A stretch of DNA of 64,000 nucleotides, taken from positions 310,001 to 374,000 of the forward strand of contig OY723279.1 in assembly GCA_963210315.1 (NCBI GenBank), in the 5' to 3' direction. Below are positions 1-10,451 of the stretch, in pieces. The translations under genes were made by a program, and so were the position numbers. Origin of the DNA: Rhynchopus euleeides (taxonomy: Eukaryota > Euglenozoa > Diplonemea > Diplonemida > Diplonemidae). The notes under the pieces were generated by a model. The model was given only the letters and a program-made list of their open reading frames with translations, was not told the origin of the DNA and made no database searches. Position 1 is the first letter of the stretch; the number at the start of each line of letters is the position of its first letter.

Positions 1-89
1 TCGTAGATGCCTGTGCAGTATTGCCTGAACGTATAATACGTATTTTAACGTATAATACGCTCAACGTATAATACGTATAATACGTTATA

Positions 90-197
90 GGGGGTCTTCG
101 CTACGGGGTGATCGTCAGTGCATTTTGGTGCATTTCCTGTTGAATTGGCTGAAAACTGACGAAGTTTGTCGAAGTTTGTCGACCAGCGAAGACCCCC
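90..197. mobile_element. 108-bp MITE, GGGGGTCTTCGCT family, copy 1
   Basis: A perfect 13-bp inverted repeat, GGGGGTCTTCGCT (90-102) and its complement (185-197), bounds the element. It is flanked by ATA on both sides, a likely 3-bp target duplication. Other copies with related termini lie at 4220-4304, 14854-14971 and 17895-18002. It is too short to code for anything. Confidence 0.7.
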
Positions 198-1639
198 ATA
201 CGCTGGGGGGGTGGAACGTATAGCACAGCCTAGGGGGGGGGGGGGGGCAGGCACGGCGGCAAGGAGGGAAGTGACGCTTCACGGATAGGGAAGCGGTGCT
301 GGCAAGCCTGAACAGCCGTCTCGACGTGACGGCTGTTTTCAGGGGACTAGTTGTGCAGTCAAGACGGGCGGCTAGATGACTTGGTGGTGACGACACCACC
401 ACCCTACCCCCACCCCCACACCCTGCATCTGGGTTCACGCATTCACACGGAAAAATATTTGGGGCTTTGCGCTTTGTTTGTACAAACGGGCTACCACGCC
501 ATGCATGCCAAGGCATGCCAAACGCGAAAAAAGAGGGGCGCACTCTCTTCCCCTCACCAACTGACGAGCCGTGGCGGGCCGTGAAGTCCCCCTGCTGGCA
601 CAGAGGTTGCGACAGAATGAAGGGGCTCAAAAGGGGGGCTTCGCACAGTGTCGCAACTGTGCCAGGTGCGGCGCACATTACTTTGTGAGGGCGGGTGCGC
701 ATTTTTTTTCTGCGGTTGCTGAAAAATACTACAAAATGCTCTTTGGCCTCTGTACTGAGAGTTGCATTGGACGCTTCCACCGAATAAGGGAGCCTTGGAG
801 TGAGAAGCTGGAGAGAGAGAGAGAGATATTGAGTAAACCTGAGGATACACCACCCAATACATAACAAATGGCGAAATTCTGCAACTGATTTTCTGTTCTT
901 TTTTGAAGAATGGGCGCACCACACACACACACACACACCCGACACCTTCCACACACCACCCTTGAACGATTTTGAACGATGTTTTGCCCCCCATGAAAGT
1001 GCGAAGACAGCGAGCTGTGCAGTGTGGTATGCCTCTAATTAAATAATAGGCGGCAAAGGTGGCACAGTTTTCTGATACACTTTAGCACAGCAGAGAGCGG
1101 GAAAGGCCCCGGGGGGAGGGGTCTTCGCCAGCGGCAGATTTTCGGAAAAGCGAGGTGGGTTTCACCTATAGTGGGGGGGGGGGGGGGGCATTCGCTTTGT
1201 CAAACAAATCGTGTCAGTTTGACACCTCTTTTGAGAGAGGCGTTTCACTTTTCTGCACTTCTGAGCGAAAGCTCCCAATGGGGGTAGGGAGGGGCTTGGC
1301 TCAGAGGTATAGAGGTACAGCGTATCAGTTCTCGGTGGAGTGTGTCGTCTTTCGTGGACTTTCTGTACGATGCGGGTCCGCTAATCCAACACAGCAAACG
1401 CTCAGAAGTGCAGAAAAAAAAGTGAGATGCCTCGCAAAAAGGGAGAGATAAACTGACACAAGTTTTTAAAACGCTGGCGTGCAGGGTGCAGGCAGCGCGC
1501 GCAAATGCGACCTGTTTCCGGGTGCCCGCGCGCTCCCGGCGACCGTGCACCCTGGGTGCACGGGTTTGGGCTGAATCTGGGTGACGTACGAGTAGGGCTC
1601 CCACCCTGAAAATGGGCTATCTGCAGTCACTCCAGGGAC

Positions 1640-2570
1640 CTGACATCACCTGAAAGTGACCCAAAAGTGCGGAATCTTCGACTCGCGGAATCGCGATTGA
1701 CCCCTTCCATTGCACTCTTTGGGCTCTGTGCGGATCGTAGTGGGGTCACACTGTGGGTCTAGGTGCCAAGCTTCACCCATGAAATGTGGGTCTAGTTCAG
1801 GGGCTGGTCATAGGAGACTGTGATGGGAGGCCGAGAGTCAGCCAGCCCACCCACCCAGCGGGACCCCCTCCTCGGGTGTTCCGAAACCCCGTTCTTTTGA
1901 ATATTTGGAATCTGTGCGCATCGTAGTGGGGTCACTTTGTAGGTCTAGGTGACAAGCTTTGTCCATGAAATGTGGCTCTGGTTCAGGGGCTGGTCATGGG
2001 TGAAGGTGACTGGGAGTAACACACCATGCCACCCCACCCAGCCACCCACCCAGCGGGACCCCCTCCTCAGGTGTTCCAAAACCCCGTTCTTTTGAACGTT
2101 TGAAACTTTTGCGGATCGTAGTGGGGTCACACTGTGGGTCTAGGTGCCCAGCTTCACCCATGAAAAAGCGGTCTGGTTCAGGGGCTGGTTATGGGTGAAG
2201 GGTGACTGGGTGACACACACCATGACACCCCACCCCACCCAGCGGGACCCCCTCCTCGGGTATTCCAAAACCCCTTTCTTTTGAACGTTTGGAATTTGTG
2301 CGGATCACAGTGGGGTCACTTTGATGGTGTGTGAGCCAAGTATCACCCATGAAACACGGGTCTGGTTCAGGGACTGGTCGTGGGAGAAGGTGGCTGGGAG
2401 GCAGCCAGTCCACTACACCCCACCTACCCACCCAGCGGGACCCCCCCCCTCGGATTTTCCAAAAACCCGTTCTTTTGAACGTTTGGAATCTGTGCGGATC
2501 GCGATGGGGTCATTTTGGCCATGGGGTGCCCATTTACACCTATTACTGGGGAACATCAATTGGGTGAAAG
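1640..2570. repeat. Tandem ~190-bp satellite-like repeat, about 5 units
   Basis: The phrase GCGGATCGTAGTGGGGTCAC or a close variant recurs at 1730, 1916, 2111, 2300 and 2494, giving periods of 186, 195, 189 and 194 bp. Each unit also carries the phrases CCCAGCGGGACCCCC and CCCGTTCTTTTGAA. A separate monomer lies at 24590-24775, so the repeat is dispersed as well as tandem. Open frames across it are not conserved in phase and I treat them as noise. Confidence 0.85.
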
Positions 2571-2976
2571 TACCACTTCCTGACCCCCCCCCCATCCCGA
2601 GTCGGGAGGGGGGTCGGGTAGGGGGGGGTACCCCCCCCATACCCCCCCTCGTGACCCCCCCCCCCCCCCCTGGTAGGGTGCCCGACCAGGGGGTGGGGGT
2701 CACCCAAAATTTCGAGGAAATCCTGGTGTCACCCTGAAAACCTGGGTCGCCAGCCTGACCTCAGCCCGCGGGGAGCCCCCCCCCTACCCCCCCCCCCCCC
2801 CCCCCCCCCCCCCGGAGGAAATCCGTGAACTACCAAAAATCCTTACCCCAGGGCCTGAGGGGGGAGGGGGGTGGGGGGTGGAACTGAGCGGATCATGGAG
2901 ATACAAGAATACTAGAGTGGGGCGGGGCGAGGCGGGGATGGTTTGGGGACTCGGACTCGGGGGAGGAGGAGGAGGA

Positions 2977-3166
2977 GGGGTGGGGTGGGGTGGGGTGGGG
3001 TGGGGTGGGGTGGGGTGGGGTGGGGTGGGGTGGGGTGGGGTGGGGTGGGGTGGGGTGGGGTGGGGTGGGGTGGGGTGGGGTGGGGTGGGGTGGGGTGGGG
3101 TGGGGTGGGGTGGGGTGGGGTGGGGTGGGGTGGGGTGGGGTGGGGTGGGGTGGGGTGGGGTGGGGT
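2977..3166. repeat. (GGGGT)38 pentanucleotide tract
   Basis: An uninterrupted run of 38 GGGGT units is followed by a short GT run to 3179. The long Gly-Val-Trp and Pro-His-Thr frames over it, on both strands and in all phases, are artefacts of the 5-bp period. The G-strand should form stacked G-quadruplexes. A GGGGT repeat is telomere-like in composition, but this one is internal, and I do not call it a telomere. Confidence 0.95.
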
Positions 3167-4219
3167 GTGTGTGTGTGTGACAGTATTTCCTCCTCTCCCC
3201 TCCATTGCACACATGGGAAACCCCACCTGTCGCGTGGAGGGGTGCCGGTCATTCCCGGCGGCGGCGACAGATTTCACCGCGAGCAGATAAAAGGATGCGT
3301 TGCTTTATTTGCTGCAACCTTGCTCTCACACACACCCACCCACACATGAAACTTTTTGGAAAATGTCGGTGGCACCTGACGCCTGTCTCCTTGAAGGCAC
3401 CGAAGTGCCCCGCATGCCTACACTCTCTCTTTCCACTTCTTGCCACTTGACAGGAAAGTCCTGCTCACTAACAAAGAAACTATCTGTGCCCCCGCTGGAT
3501 CGTAAAGTGACAGCAAAACGAGACAACAAACCAATTACTGCCGAAAGTTGTTTTGTTGGAACGCAGACCCCACTCTTTGTGTACACCACTCCCCGGTCTG
3601 ATGAAGTGGTGTGAGTGGGGACGCACGATCCAGCTAAAGGCACAGAAAGTTTCCCCAGTTGGCTACGCCGAACTAACAAAAACTGTGTTTTAGTGCAAAT
3701 CTGAAAGGGAAACAATAGAAGAGCCGAAGGGTATTCGTCGATCGCGAGAACACCTCTGGGACCCTTTGGGACCTACTTTCGTCGTCGATCGCGAGAACAC
3801 CCCACACGCCTGTCATGAAGTGTGTGGGAAGTTCTGCAAGGATCTGCACTGGCACAGTCCTGCGTTGTTGCACAACTCTCAAAATATAGCCGGAGTCGTG
3901 CAGGATCATTCGTGAAGAAATACGAAAGGTAAACGAGAAAAAGTTTTTCGTTGATCGCACGACACACACAGAAAATTTTGCCTGCGGAAGTGTTGGTGTG
4001 TGATTGGCAGGCGCATAAGACTGTGTGTGACGGCCAGCACCTAGCACTTCCCCTATCGCTGCATTTCCGCCTGACAAGTACCTTGTTGGAAGAAAAAAAA
4101 CCCCCCCCCCCAAACGGGGGGAGAGGGTATGGGTGATGTGCACCGAAACCTCAACACAAAAACACTGCTGCCCCACCCCACCCCCCCTCTGAGCCCTCCA
4201 TTCAACTTCTTTTCATGGT

Positions 4220-4304
4220 GGCCTTCGCTCAGAGGTGCAGAAAAGTGAAATGCCTCACAAAAGAGGTGGCAAACAGACACAGTTTGGCACACAGAGCGAA
4301 GGCC
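4220..4304. mobile_element. 85-bp MITE, TTCGCTC family copy
   Basis: The ends GGCCTTCGCTC (4220-4230) and GAGCGAAGGCC (4294-4304) are exact inverted repeats. The interior (AAGTGAAATGCCTCACAAA and ACACAGTTTGGCACACAG) resembles the copy at 17895-18002. CATG occurs just outside both ends and may be part of a target duplication. Confidence 0.65.
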
Positions 4305-4751
4305 CGCATGACAATGGCGTGATCAGTTCGGATATAGGTTTCTGTGCCAGTTTCAGGGGGGGGGGGGGGGTTCCATGAGCACTGAATGCCCACACAGCTG
4401 AGGATTTTCAGGAATCTGGATGCCCACAGTTCACGCCAGACAAGGTGTCTTTTTTTCTTCTTGTTGCTGATCTCTTGCTGCATCACCTCCCAACCACTCC
4501 CGCCAGGCTCTATTGGGACGGATCTCTCTCTGTCTCAGCAACGCAATAAAAAAACACACCACCTGCAGACCCCACGCCTTCCCCCCCTCCCCCCCCCCCC
4601 CCCCCCCCACACACAAAAACATTTCTTCCGCAGTGCAGAACACACCAGAGCACGCCAGAACACCACGACCCCCCTGCTCCTTGATGCAATCACCAGTTCT
4701 CCGGTCACCAACACGCCTCCTCCACCTCCACATCCACACCCATCACGCCCT

Positions 4752-7700
4752 CTACCGCACCGACAATATACGATACGTCACAGTCAGGGTTCCAGACACC
4801 TCCGAGCGGTCTTTCTGAGACGCATCCCCGAGCACAGCGCTGACAGTGGTGACGGGTGGCCCATTCACTGCAGAACCGGCTAGAATGTCCTCCGAGACCA
4901 GGTCGACACGCCCGAGGAATACCTTGGTGCCGAATGTGCGTTTTCCAAAGATGGATATCCTGACGGCATCGGGGTAGGGGACTGTGAAGTTAAACTTCTC
5001 GTTGAAGACGGGCGACGCGAGGTTGTTCGCAACAGCGCGCGTCGTCTTCTTCTGCGGGTTGGGGTGGTCCGCACCGATAAGCCCCGTCACGGGATCCACC
5101 TTGCGCAGCTTCACCTCGCAGAACGGGGTGGCCGAACCCTTCGTCGCAATCAGCCCCGCCGCGCTCACGATGCACACCTCCAGCCTCAGCTCTGTCACCC
5201 CGCCTGCATGCGAGTTGTCCTGCCGCATCGTCTCCATCAGACGCTTCCGAGGCTTCCACGTCACCACGTCATCCACATCATCCCAAGCTGCCTTCGGGGT
5301 TGGGCTGCCGCTGCCGCCACCACCACCACCGCCCTCCCCACTGTCATATCTACAGTACTCCGAAGCAGCCCCGATGAAAGCCGCAGGAGCCGGGGCTTCC
5401 GGCTCCTCCGGCAGACCCCCACTGAGCTGCCGCATAACCTCCGCCTGCTGCGCCTGTGACTCCTTCGGGTTTGCCGGGGTGATGGGTGACACCACAAACG
5501 AGCCTGACGCGTCGGGAGCCAGGGGCTGCGTGTGTTTGCCTCCATCACCTCCCACACCCCCACCCCCACCACCCCCGCCTCCGACGGAGGCGGGTGTTGC
5601 AAGAGGTGCGGGTCGGCGGAGGCGAGTGGAAGCGCCTTCTGCAGAGTAAGCCAGGTCGTCGTCGTCTTCCCAATAGACGTTGCCGACAGATCCCTCGAAG
5701 AGGTTGGAGGAGGCAACGTGGGGCACGCCACACCCGGTGGTGGCGGTGTCGCCGTCCCCCCCGGGGGCAACGGAGCTGCCGTTCCGCCGGGAGAGTGCGA
5801 GGCGCGCCACCTCGGCATCCATGTCGCTCTCTTCATCGGAGGAAGGCGGCGCGAGGCACGCCGCAACGCAGGCATCCGGTTGGCCACCCCCGCCTGCGGC
5901 AGCACATCCACCCCCAAACGGCATCCCCCCTCGCCGCACCCATGCGATGCGGGGTGCTGCGGCTTGGGCACCTCCGCCGGCAGCAGGCTGCTGCGGAGAC
6001 CCGTGGATGCTGTAACCAATCCCGATGCCCCCCCACTCTTCCGGGCAATACCAGTCGCGTCGGAGGGTCTCCGCAAGATCTGCCCCGCGGACCTGGGAGA
6101 CCGCCTCTGTCGCGGGTGCCCAATGCTGGGAGCGGACCTCCTTCGGGGAGCTGTAGGTGCTGCATTGGGGGGCGGTGTAGGGCTGCTGCTGCTGCTGCTG
6201 CGGCTCCCCGACATGCCGGAGGAAGTCGATCTCGACAGGCAGCCCCTCCGTTGCGGAGGGGGGGTTCCCACCGGGGGTTGGGGTTGCATCCCGCGGGACC
6301 CAGAGGGAGATGGTGTAGCCGCCCCTGGGGGGGATGTCACTGCCAGACGCCCCCGCGGCGTCCGGCACTGGCTGTGCGATGATGTGGATCCCCCAGCCCG
6401 CGGTCTCCGGGAGAAGCCCAACCTCGAGAAACCGTTGCTTGGAGGAGAAGGTTGCGCTTCCGAGGCACTTCGGGGTTTGCTGGTTTGCGGCAGGTGGGGG
6501 AATCGCCACGACATACAGATTGATATCCGCCAGCTTCGGTGCGAAGCGGGGCCCATCCTGCGTCACGGCAACCCATATGGAGGGCGGGGGGGTGGCCCCG
6601 CCGGTCACCCCATGGGTTACCTTCACAGCGACCTGCCCATAAGATGCGTTGCTGGTGTCAAACCCTCCGGAGCAAACAAAAGACGACGAAGGGGCTGACG
6701 CAGATGAGGTGACCGGGCTGAACAGCCCACCGCCCCCCACCACCGGTGTGGCGGGGTGGTGCTGCGGGGTAGCCCCCGGGGAGACAGCCTGGCCAGCATC
6801 GCCCCTCCCTGCAGAAAAGGCCCCTCGGATGTTCACGTTGTGCATCCCGAGATGCCCCTGCCCGATGTGAACCGATTCAAACGCCTTTAAAAACGCTGTA
6901 AAATCCATGTAAAACACGCCGGATGTATCCACAACAGGGAGGCCAGACACGGGGTCAACCTGAGCTTCTCTATAGAGATAACACGCGCTGAGATCGTCAA
7001 CACCCCAAGGCCCTGTGTGGGGCGCTTCTCCAGGCACCCCCAGGCTCGGGGAGGACGCATCTGCGGAGGTAGAAGTGGATGTCTCGGCGCATGCATCAAA
7101 CCCTGCCTGCGGGTCGCGAAGCAGAATGAGAAGGTCGGTGGGGGTGATCTCCCTAACAGAGAGCACAGAGTAGACTTGACTGGCTCCCCTGGAGATGTCT
7201 CCGCTGCGGGTGGCGAGGCATACGGCACCCGCCTGGAGCGCATCGCGGATCTTCCGGAAGCTCGAAGGCGAGTTCTCCCCTCCGGGGCCCGACAGCTCAA
7301 ACGTTGTGTAGGTCCGCACAGGATCTCCGGAAAACTCCGACAGGATCGAATCCAACTCGCCGTAGAAAGGGCGGAGGTCTTCCAGCGGGGCATATCCCCG
7401 TGTGACTTGCTTTGCGTAAGCCTTTTCCAGGAGTGGGGGGAACGCCCGCATCAGATGTGCCGGAAGGTAGTGCCCGCGGAAGGCAGGCGCGCCCTCCGCC
7501 GCAAGCCTCCCCTCGAGGTGACGGAGGGAGGCAGCGAAACCCGCGGAGGCCGAGGTGGCGGCGAGCGGCGCGTCGGCGTAGCTCTGGGAGACGGAGTGGG
7601 GGGCGCACGTGTCGAGGAGCACCCTGTTCCAAAACCCGTTGGTGAATATGTTGCAGCGTGCCATGCCCCTGCCGCACAGGCCCTCCTGAAGGGCGCCTTC

Positions 7701-8465
7701 GAAGATCGTCGCCAGGGCGCAGGGGGTGCGGAGCTGCGACTCGGCAGAGGCGCGGGCCGAGGCTGACAGAGATGTAAAAATCGCCGCAAAACATGCGTCG
7801 GTAGACCTCCCTTTGTCGGCATACAGAGGCAGAAGCGACGCACGCCTGTCCCCTGCCATGGGGGTGTCACGGCAGGGCACGCTGTACGGCGATGTGACGG
7901 AGTCGCAGAGGGGTTTGCTGAAGAGCCCTGCCCTTTCAGACAGGAGCTCTGCGGGAGAGGGGTCGGTGTCGATGTATCTCGCTCCAGTTTGCTCGCAGAA
8001 CCGGGCGACATGGCCTTCCGTCAGGGCCTGCAGCTCCTCTGGGGTGAAGGTGCCCTTGGTGCTGACGGCGATGAGGAGATCCTGCAGCTGCTGCTGCACC
8101 ACCGCGTCGAGCTTCGCCTTTGTGGTTTCCAGCCACACCTGAGAGGGCGCGCCGTGCCCGATGGTTTTGGAGACCCCCGCCCAGCGCCCGGTGCACAGCA
8201 CCACCCCGCTGTCCCCGGGGAGGACGCTGACGGAGATTTTTGTGTTGCCGTCAACCCACTCCGCCGTGGGGCCCAGCTGTAGCCCCTCCTCCGCATCCCG
8301 CAGCGCATACCGGCAGACGAACTGCCTGTCGTGGGTCCTGTTGGAGAAGGATATCCGCTTCAGCGGCTTCCCCGGGGCTGCCGCCCCGCCATCCGGAAGG
8401 GTAACCTCTGAAACGTACAGCCCGTCCTTCAGCTGCCTCTCCGCCTGCTCTGTGCCGGGTTGCAT
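4752..8465 (-). CDS. Calpain-like pseudoprotease with C2 domain
   Basis: This is a 1237-residue intronless frame. Residues ~35-105 resemble the beta-rich DUF1935 domain of kinetoplastid calpain-like proteins. A calpain-type catalytic region follows (~180-460). It keeps the Cys (C225 in TDACFAAIF), but Gln replaces the active-site His (Q430 in QVYSV) and Asp replaces the Asn (D451 in LLRDPQAG); the oxyanion Gln is also missing. A calpain domain III-like segment follows (~500-760), then a long Gly/Pro/Ser-rich low-complexity stretch. The C-terminal C2 domain (~1090-1235) has lost most Ca2+-coordinating Asp residues (GSATPF where the paralogue has GLSDPF). Proteolysis is therefore unlikely; a scaffold or membrane role is inference. 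The start at 8465 fits because the DUF1935-like domain begins soon after. The paralogue at 16246-19196 is its nearest relative in the window. Confidence 0.85.
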   Translation of the reverse strand: MQPGTEQAERQLKDGLYVSEVTLPDGGAAAPGKPLKRISFSNRTHDRQFVCRYALRDAEEGLQLGPTAEWVDGNTKISVSVLPGDSGVVLCTGRWAGVSKTIGHGAPSQVWLETTKAKLDAVVQQQLQDLLIAVSTKGTFTPEELQALTEGHVARFCEQTGARYIDTDPSPAELLSERAGLFSKPLCDSVTSPYSVPCRDTPMAGDRRASLLPLYADKGRSTDACFAAIFTSLSASARASAESQLRTPCALATIFEGALQEGLCGRGMARCNIFTNGFWNRVLLDTCAPHSVSQSYADAPLAATSASAGFAASLRHLEGRLAAEGAPAFRGHYLPAHLMRAFPPLLEKAYAKQVTRGYAPLEDLRPFYGELDSILSEFSGDPVRTYTTFELSGPGGENSPSSFRKIRDALQAGAVCLATRSGDISRGASQVYSVLSVREITPTDLLILLRDPQAGFDACAETSTSTSADASSPSLGVPGEAPHTGPWGVDDLSACYLYREAQVDPVSGLPVVDTSGVFYMDFTAFLKAFESVHIGQGHLGMHNVNIRGAFSAGRGDAGQAVSPGATPQHHPATPVVGGGGLFSPVTSSASAPSSSFVCSGGFDTSNASYGQVAVKVTHGVTGGATPPPSIWVAVTQDGPRFAPKLADINLYVVAIPPPAANQQTPKCLGSATFSSKQRFLEVGLLPETAGWGIHIIAQPVPDAAGASGSDIPPRGGYTISLWVPRDATPTPGGNPPSATEGLPVEIDFLRHVGEPQQQQQQPYTAPQCSTYSSPKEVRSQHWAPATEAVSQVRGADLAETLRRDWYCPEEWGGIGIGYSIHGSPQQPAAGGGAQAAAPRIAWVRRGGMPFGGGCAAAGGGGQPDACVAACLAPPSSDEESDMDAEVARLALSRRNGSSVAPGGDGDTATTGCGVPHVASSNLFEGSVGNVYWEDDDDLAYSAEGASTRLRRPAPLATPASVGGGGGGGGGVGGDGGKHTQPLAPDASGSFVVSPITPANPKESQAQQAEVMRQLSGGLPEEPEAPAPAAFIGAASEYCRYDSGEGGGGGGGSGSPTPKAAWDDVDDVVTWKPRKRLMETMRQDNSHAGGVTELRLEVCIVSAAGLIATKGSATPFCEVKLRKVDPVTGLIGADHPNPQKKTTRAVANNLASPVFNEKFNFTVPYPDAVRISIFGKRTFGTKVFLGRVDLVSEDILAGSAVNGPPVTTVSAVLGDASQKDRSEVSGTLTVTYRILSVR

Positions 8466-10326
8466 TGCAGAGAGCGGTCAGCAGACAGACAGAGCGACAC
8501 AGTGTAGGGGCTGTGCCCCACCACAATCCCTCCCTGGTGGGGTGTGGGGTGGTTGGGAGTGTGTTGGTTATGCGATGGCTTTTGTTTGGACGAACGGTGC
8601 CTGCTAGTGCATGTGTGCAGATACCGAACGCTGCCACGTGTCTTTTTAGTTGGAAAAACGCGTTGTTCTGACAAAAAAAATGTGTGGCGTTGTGGGGGGA
8701 GAGGGGGGTGGAGGTGGGGTGGGGGTGGGGGTGGGTGGGTTCGTCGAAGCGTTGTAGGCATGTGGTGCGCTTTGCCCCGCTCGTTTCAGGTCGCTTCTTC
8801 ATATAGGTAGCGTTTCAGGAAAAATTGGAGCCTTGAAAAATGGAGAAGGGACGGCCTGTGGGATCTTTCGGTATCATGTGGGGCATGCGTGCACTAACAA
8901 GGCGCCGTTTGTACGGATAACACAATTCGTGTGTCATTTTTTTTGGTTAGGTTTTGTTTGCTTTCTGAGAGTTGCCCTCACGAGGGAGGGGGGGGGACGA
9001 GGGGGAAGACGCGGGAGAAAATCTGTACACGGCGGGTGCAGAAAGACAAAAGAGGAGAATCGCCCACACGCAGCAAAGGCCAAAGGGTGCTCCTCACGAC
9101 AGTGACAAATGCCATATTCGGCCGTTATTCCCGCCGTTTTTTTAAAAGTCCAAAGCTTGCACCGCGCGCAGTGGTTCCCCGACACCTTCCCCTAAAGGGC
9201 CGGAGGGGTTTTTGCATGTTGCATTTTAATGTTTCAAGCCCAGCCCCTCAGCTGCTCTCTGAGCTCCAGGAAGGCAAGGTCCATCATCGGGTGTGCTGAT
9301 GGGTGAGATCGGGGGTGGAGTGGGGGGGGCGTGGGGTGTCATAACATCTGCCTTGGCTGCCCTTTGGCTTGATTAGAGACAAAGGGTGCAGCAACGGGAC
9401 GGCATGATTTCAAGCATGCGAGAAAAGGGGGGTGCTGAATACAAAAGGGCAGATTTGCAGGTTGCAGAGAGAGAGAAATCGTTAAATAGAGACGGGAGCC
9501 TTTCGCTAGCGGAAAAAAAAGTTGGCGGTTTTCCGATCGCCTCATGCATCTCCTCCGATATGGAATAGGAGGGGATGCACCCAAAACACACACCGTTTTT
9601 TTGTCACCGTAGCGAAGAAGAAGAAGACCCCATGCGGGGCCGACTAGTCGAGTCCGACTTATGGCAGACCAGTCGGAGAGAGAGAGAGATCCATGTTATG
9701 TTTTCTGCAGAAGACAAGGCCGAAAGGCACGGGGAACCCCAAAAAAAACCGTTGGCGTGGGGGGGGGGGGCATTCGTTCATCGAACAAAACATTTTACTG
9801 CGGGGCGGTTAATCGGTCTACCATACACAACAGCGAGATGCCTGCCCACCCTGAAGTGGACAAAACCTGCGCCACACTGACAGGGATACAGCACAGACCG
9901 CAAGGCACCCCATCTCTTGGTATCCCTGCCAAGCAGGCTGTCAGGCACAGCGCCCTCGGAGTCCCGATGTGGTGCATCCTTCGTTCGCACTTTTATGAAG
10001 GCCCTTTTTTTTGACATTGGCTTTCTCAGATTCACATGGCGAGCCGCTTCCTAACGTATACATCCGTAGCCAGTAGCCACGGGGGAGGGGGCGGGATCCC
10101 AGCCACGCGTTCCTGCTGCGTGTAAAAAGAAAACCAGCAATGGCACCCCTGAAAATCATACACCAACTACGTAAGAACCACGTAAATCGGCCCCACAGGG
10201 GCACCAAAGCAGCCCACAGATTCGGGGGGGGGGGGGGGTTTGCTTCAGAGATTCATCGAATCCTGGATGGCACCTGCGCGAGACGACCCCAAAACAGGTG
10301 GGGGAAGCGCGCACAATTCGGCAGAA
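8466..10326. other. Intergenic region between calpain-like gene and retroelement
   Basis: No gene is supported. It contains a reversed solo copy of the retrotransposon A-repeat (8577-8660), GA-rich microsatellites near 9470 and 9675, and short G runs. Frames are short and have no recognisable domain. Confidence 0.6.
8577..8660 (-). repeat. Solo remnant of retrotransposon A-repeat
   Basis: The reverse complement matches the left terminal repeat of the element at 10327, including GTGGCAGCGTTCGGTATCTG and GCACACATGCACTAGCAGGC, with a few substitutions. No coding part of the element is nearby on this strand. It is probably a solo terminal repeat left by recombination or truncation, and it lies just upstream of the calpain-like gene. 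Confidence 0.8.
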
Positions 10327-10426
10327 TTTTTTTTGGAAGAACAGCTAGCTTTTCGCACTAAAAAGACTCGTGGCAGCGTTCGGTATCTGCACACATGCAC
10401 TAGCAGGCACCGTTCGTACAAACAAA
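10327..10426 (+). repeat. Retrotransposon terminal repeat A1
   Basis: About 100 bp, from the T-run before GGAAGAACAGCTAGCTTTTC to CACCGTTCGTACAAACA. It matches A2 at 14571-14666 almost base for base. It lies immediately upstream of the gag-like start codon, so it probably includes or adjoins the promoter. Confidence 0.9.
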
Positions 10427-10451
10427 AAACTGGGTTCGTACTCAGTAGAAT

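Larger units (their letters stand above)
1..4751. other. Gene-poor, repeat-rich intergenic region
   Basis: I see no supportable gene here. Open frames are short, overlap on both strands, and are built from homopolymer or simple-repeat DNA. The stretch holds short inverted-repeat elements, a ~190-bp tandem repeat, long C and G runs (notably 2581-2820 and 4580-4608), a GGGGT tract and CA/GA microsatellites. The listed repeats account for much of it; the rest (about 200-1100 and 3180-4200) shows nothing recognisable. Confidence 0.7.

Noticed and set aside
2977..3166. Telomeric array
   Set aside because: Internal position, flanked by ordinary sequence on both sides, and no other telomere-associated feature.
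2784..3349. Long frames of Pro-His-Thr or Gly-Val-Trp repeats on both strands
   Set aside because: They arise from the (GGGGT)38 tract, which is open in every phase; no gene context or start supports them.
5261..6698. Long overlapping frames on both strands within the calpain-like gene
   Set aside because: High-GC shadow frames without domains; the 1237-residue frame contains recognisable calpain and C2 domains.
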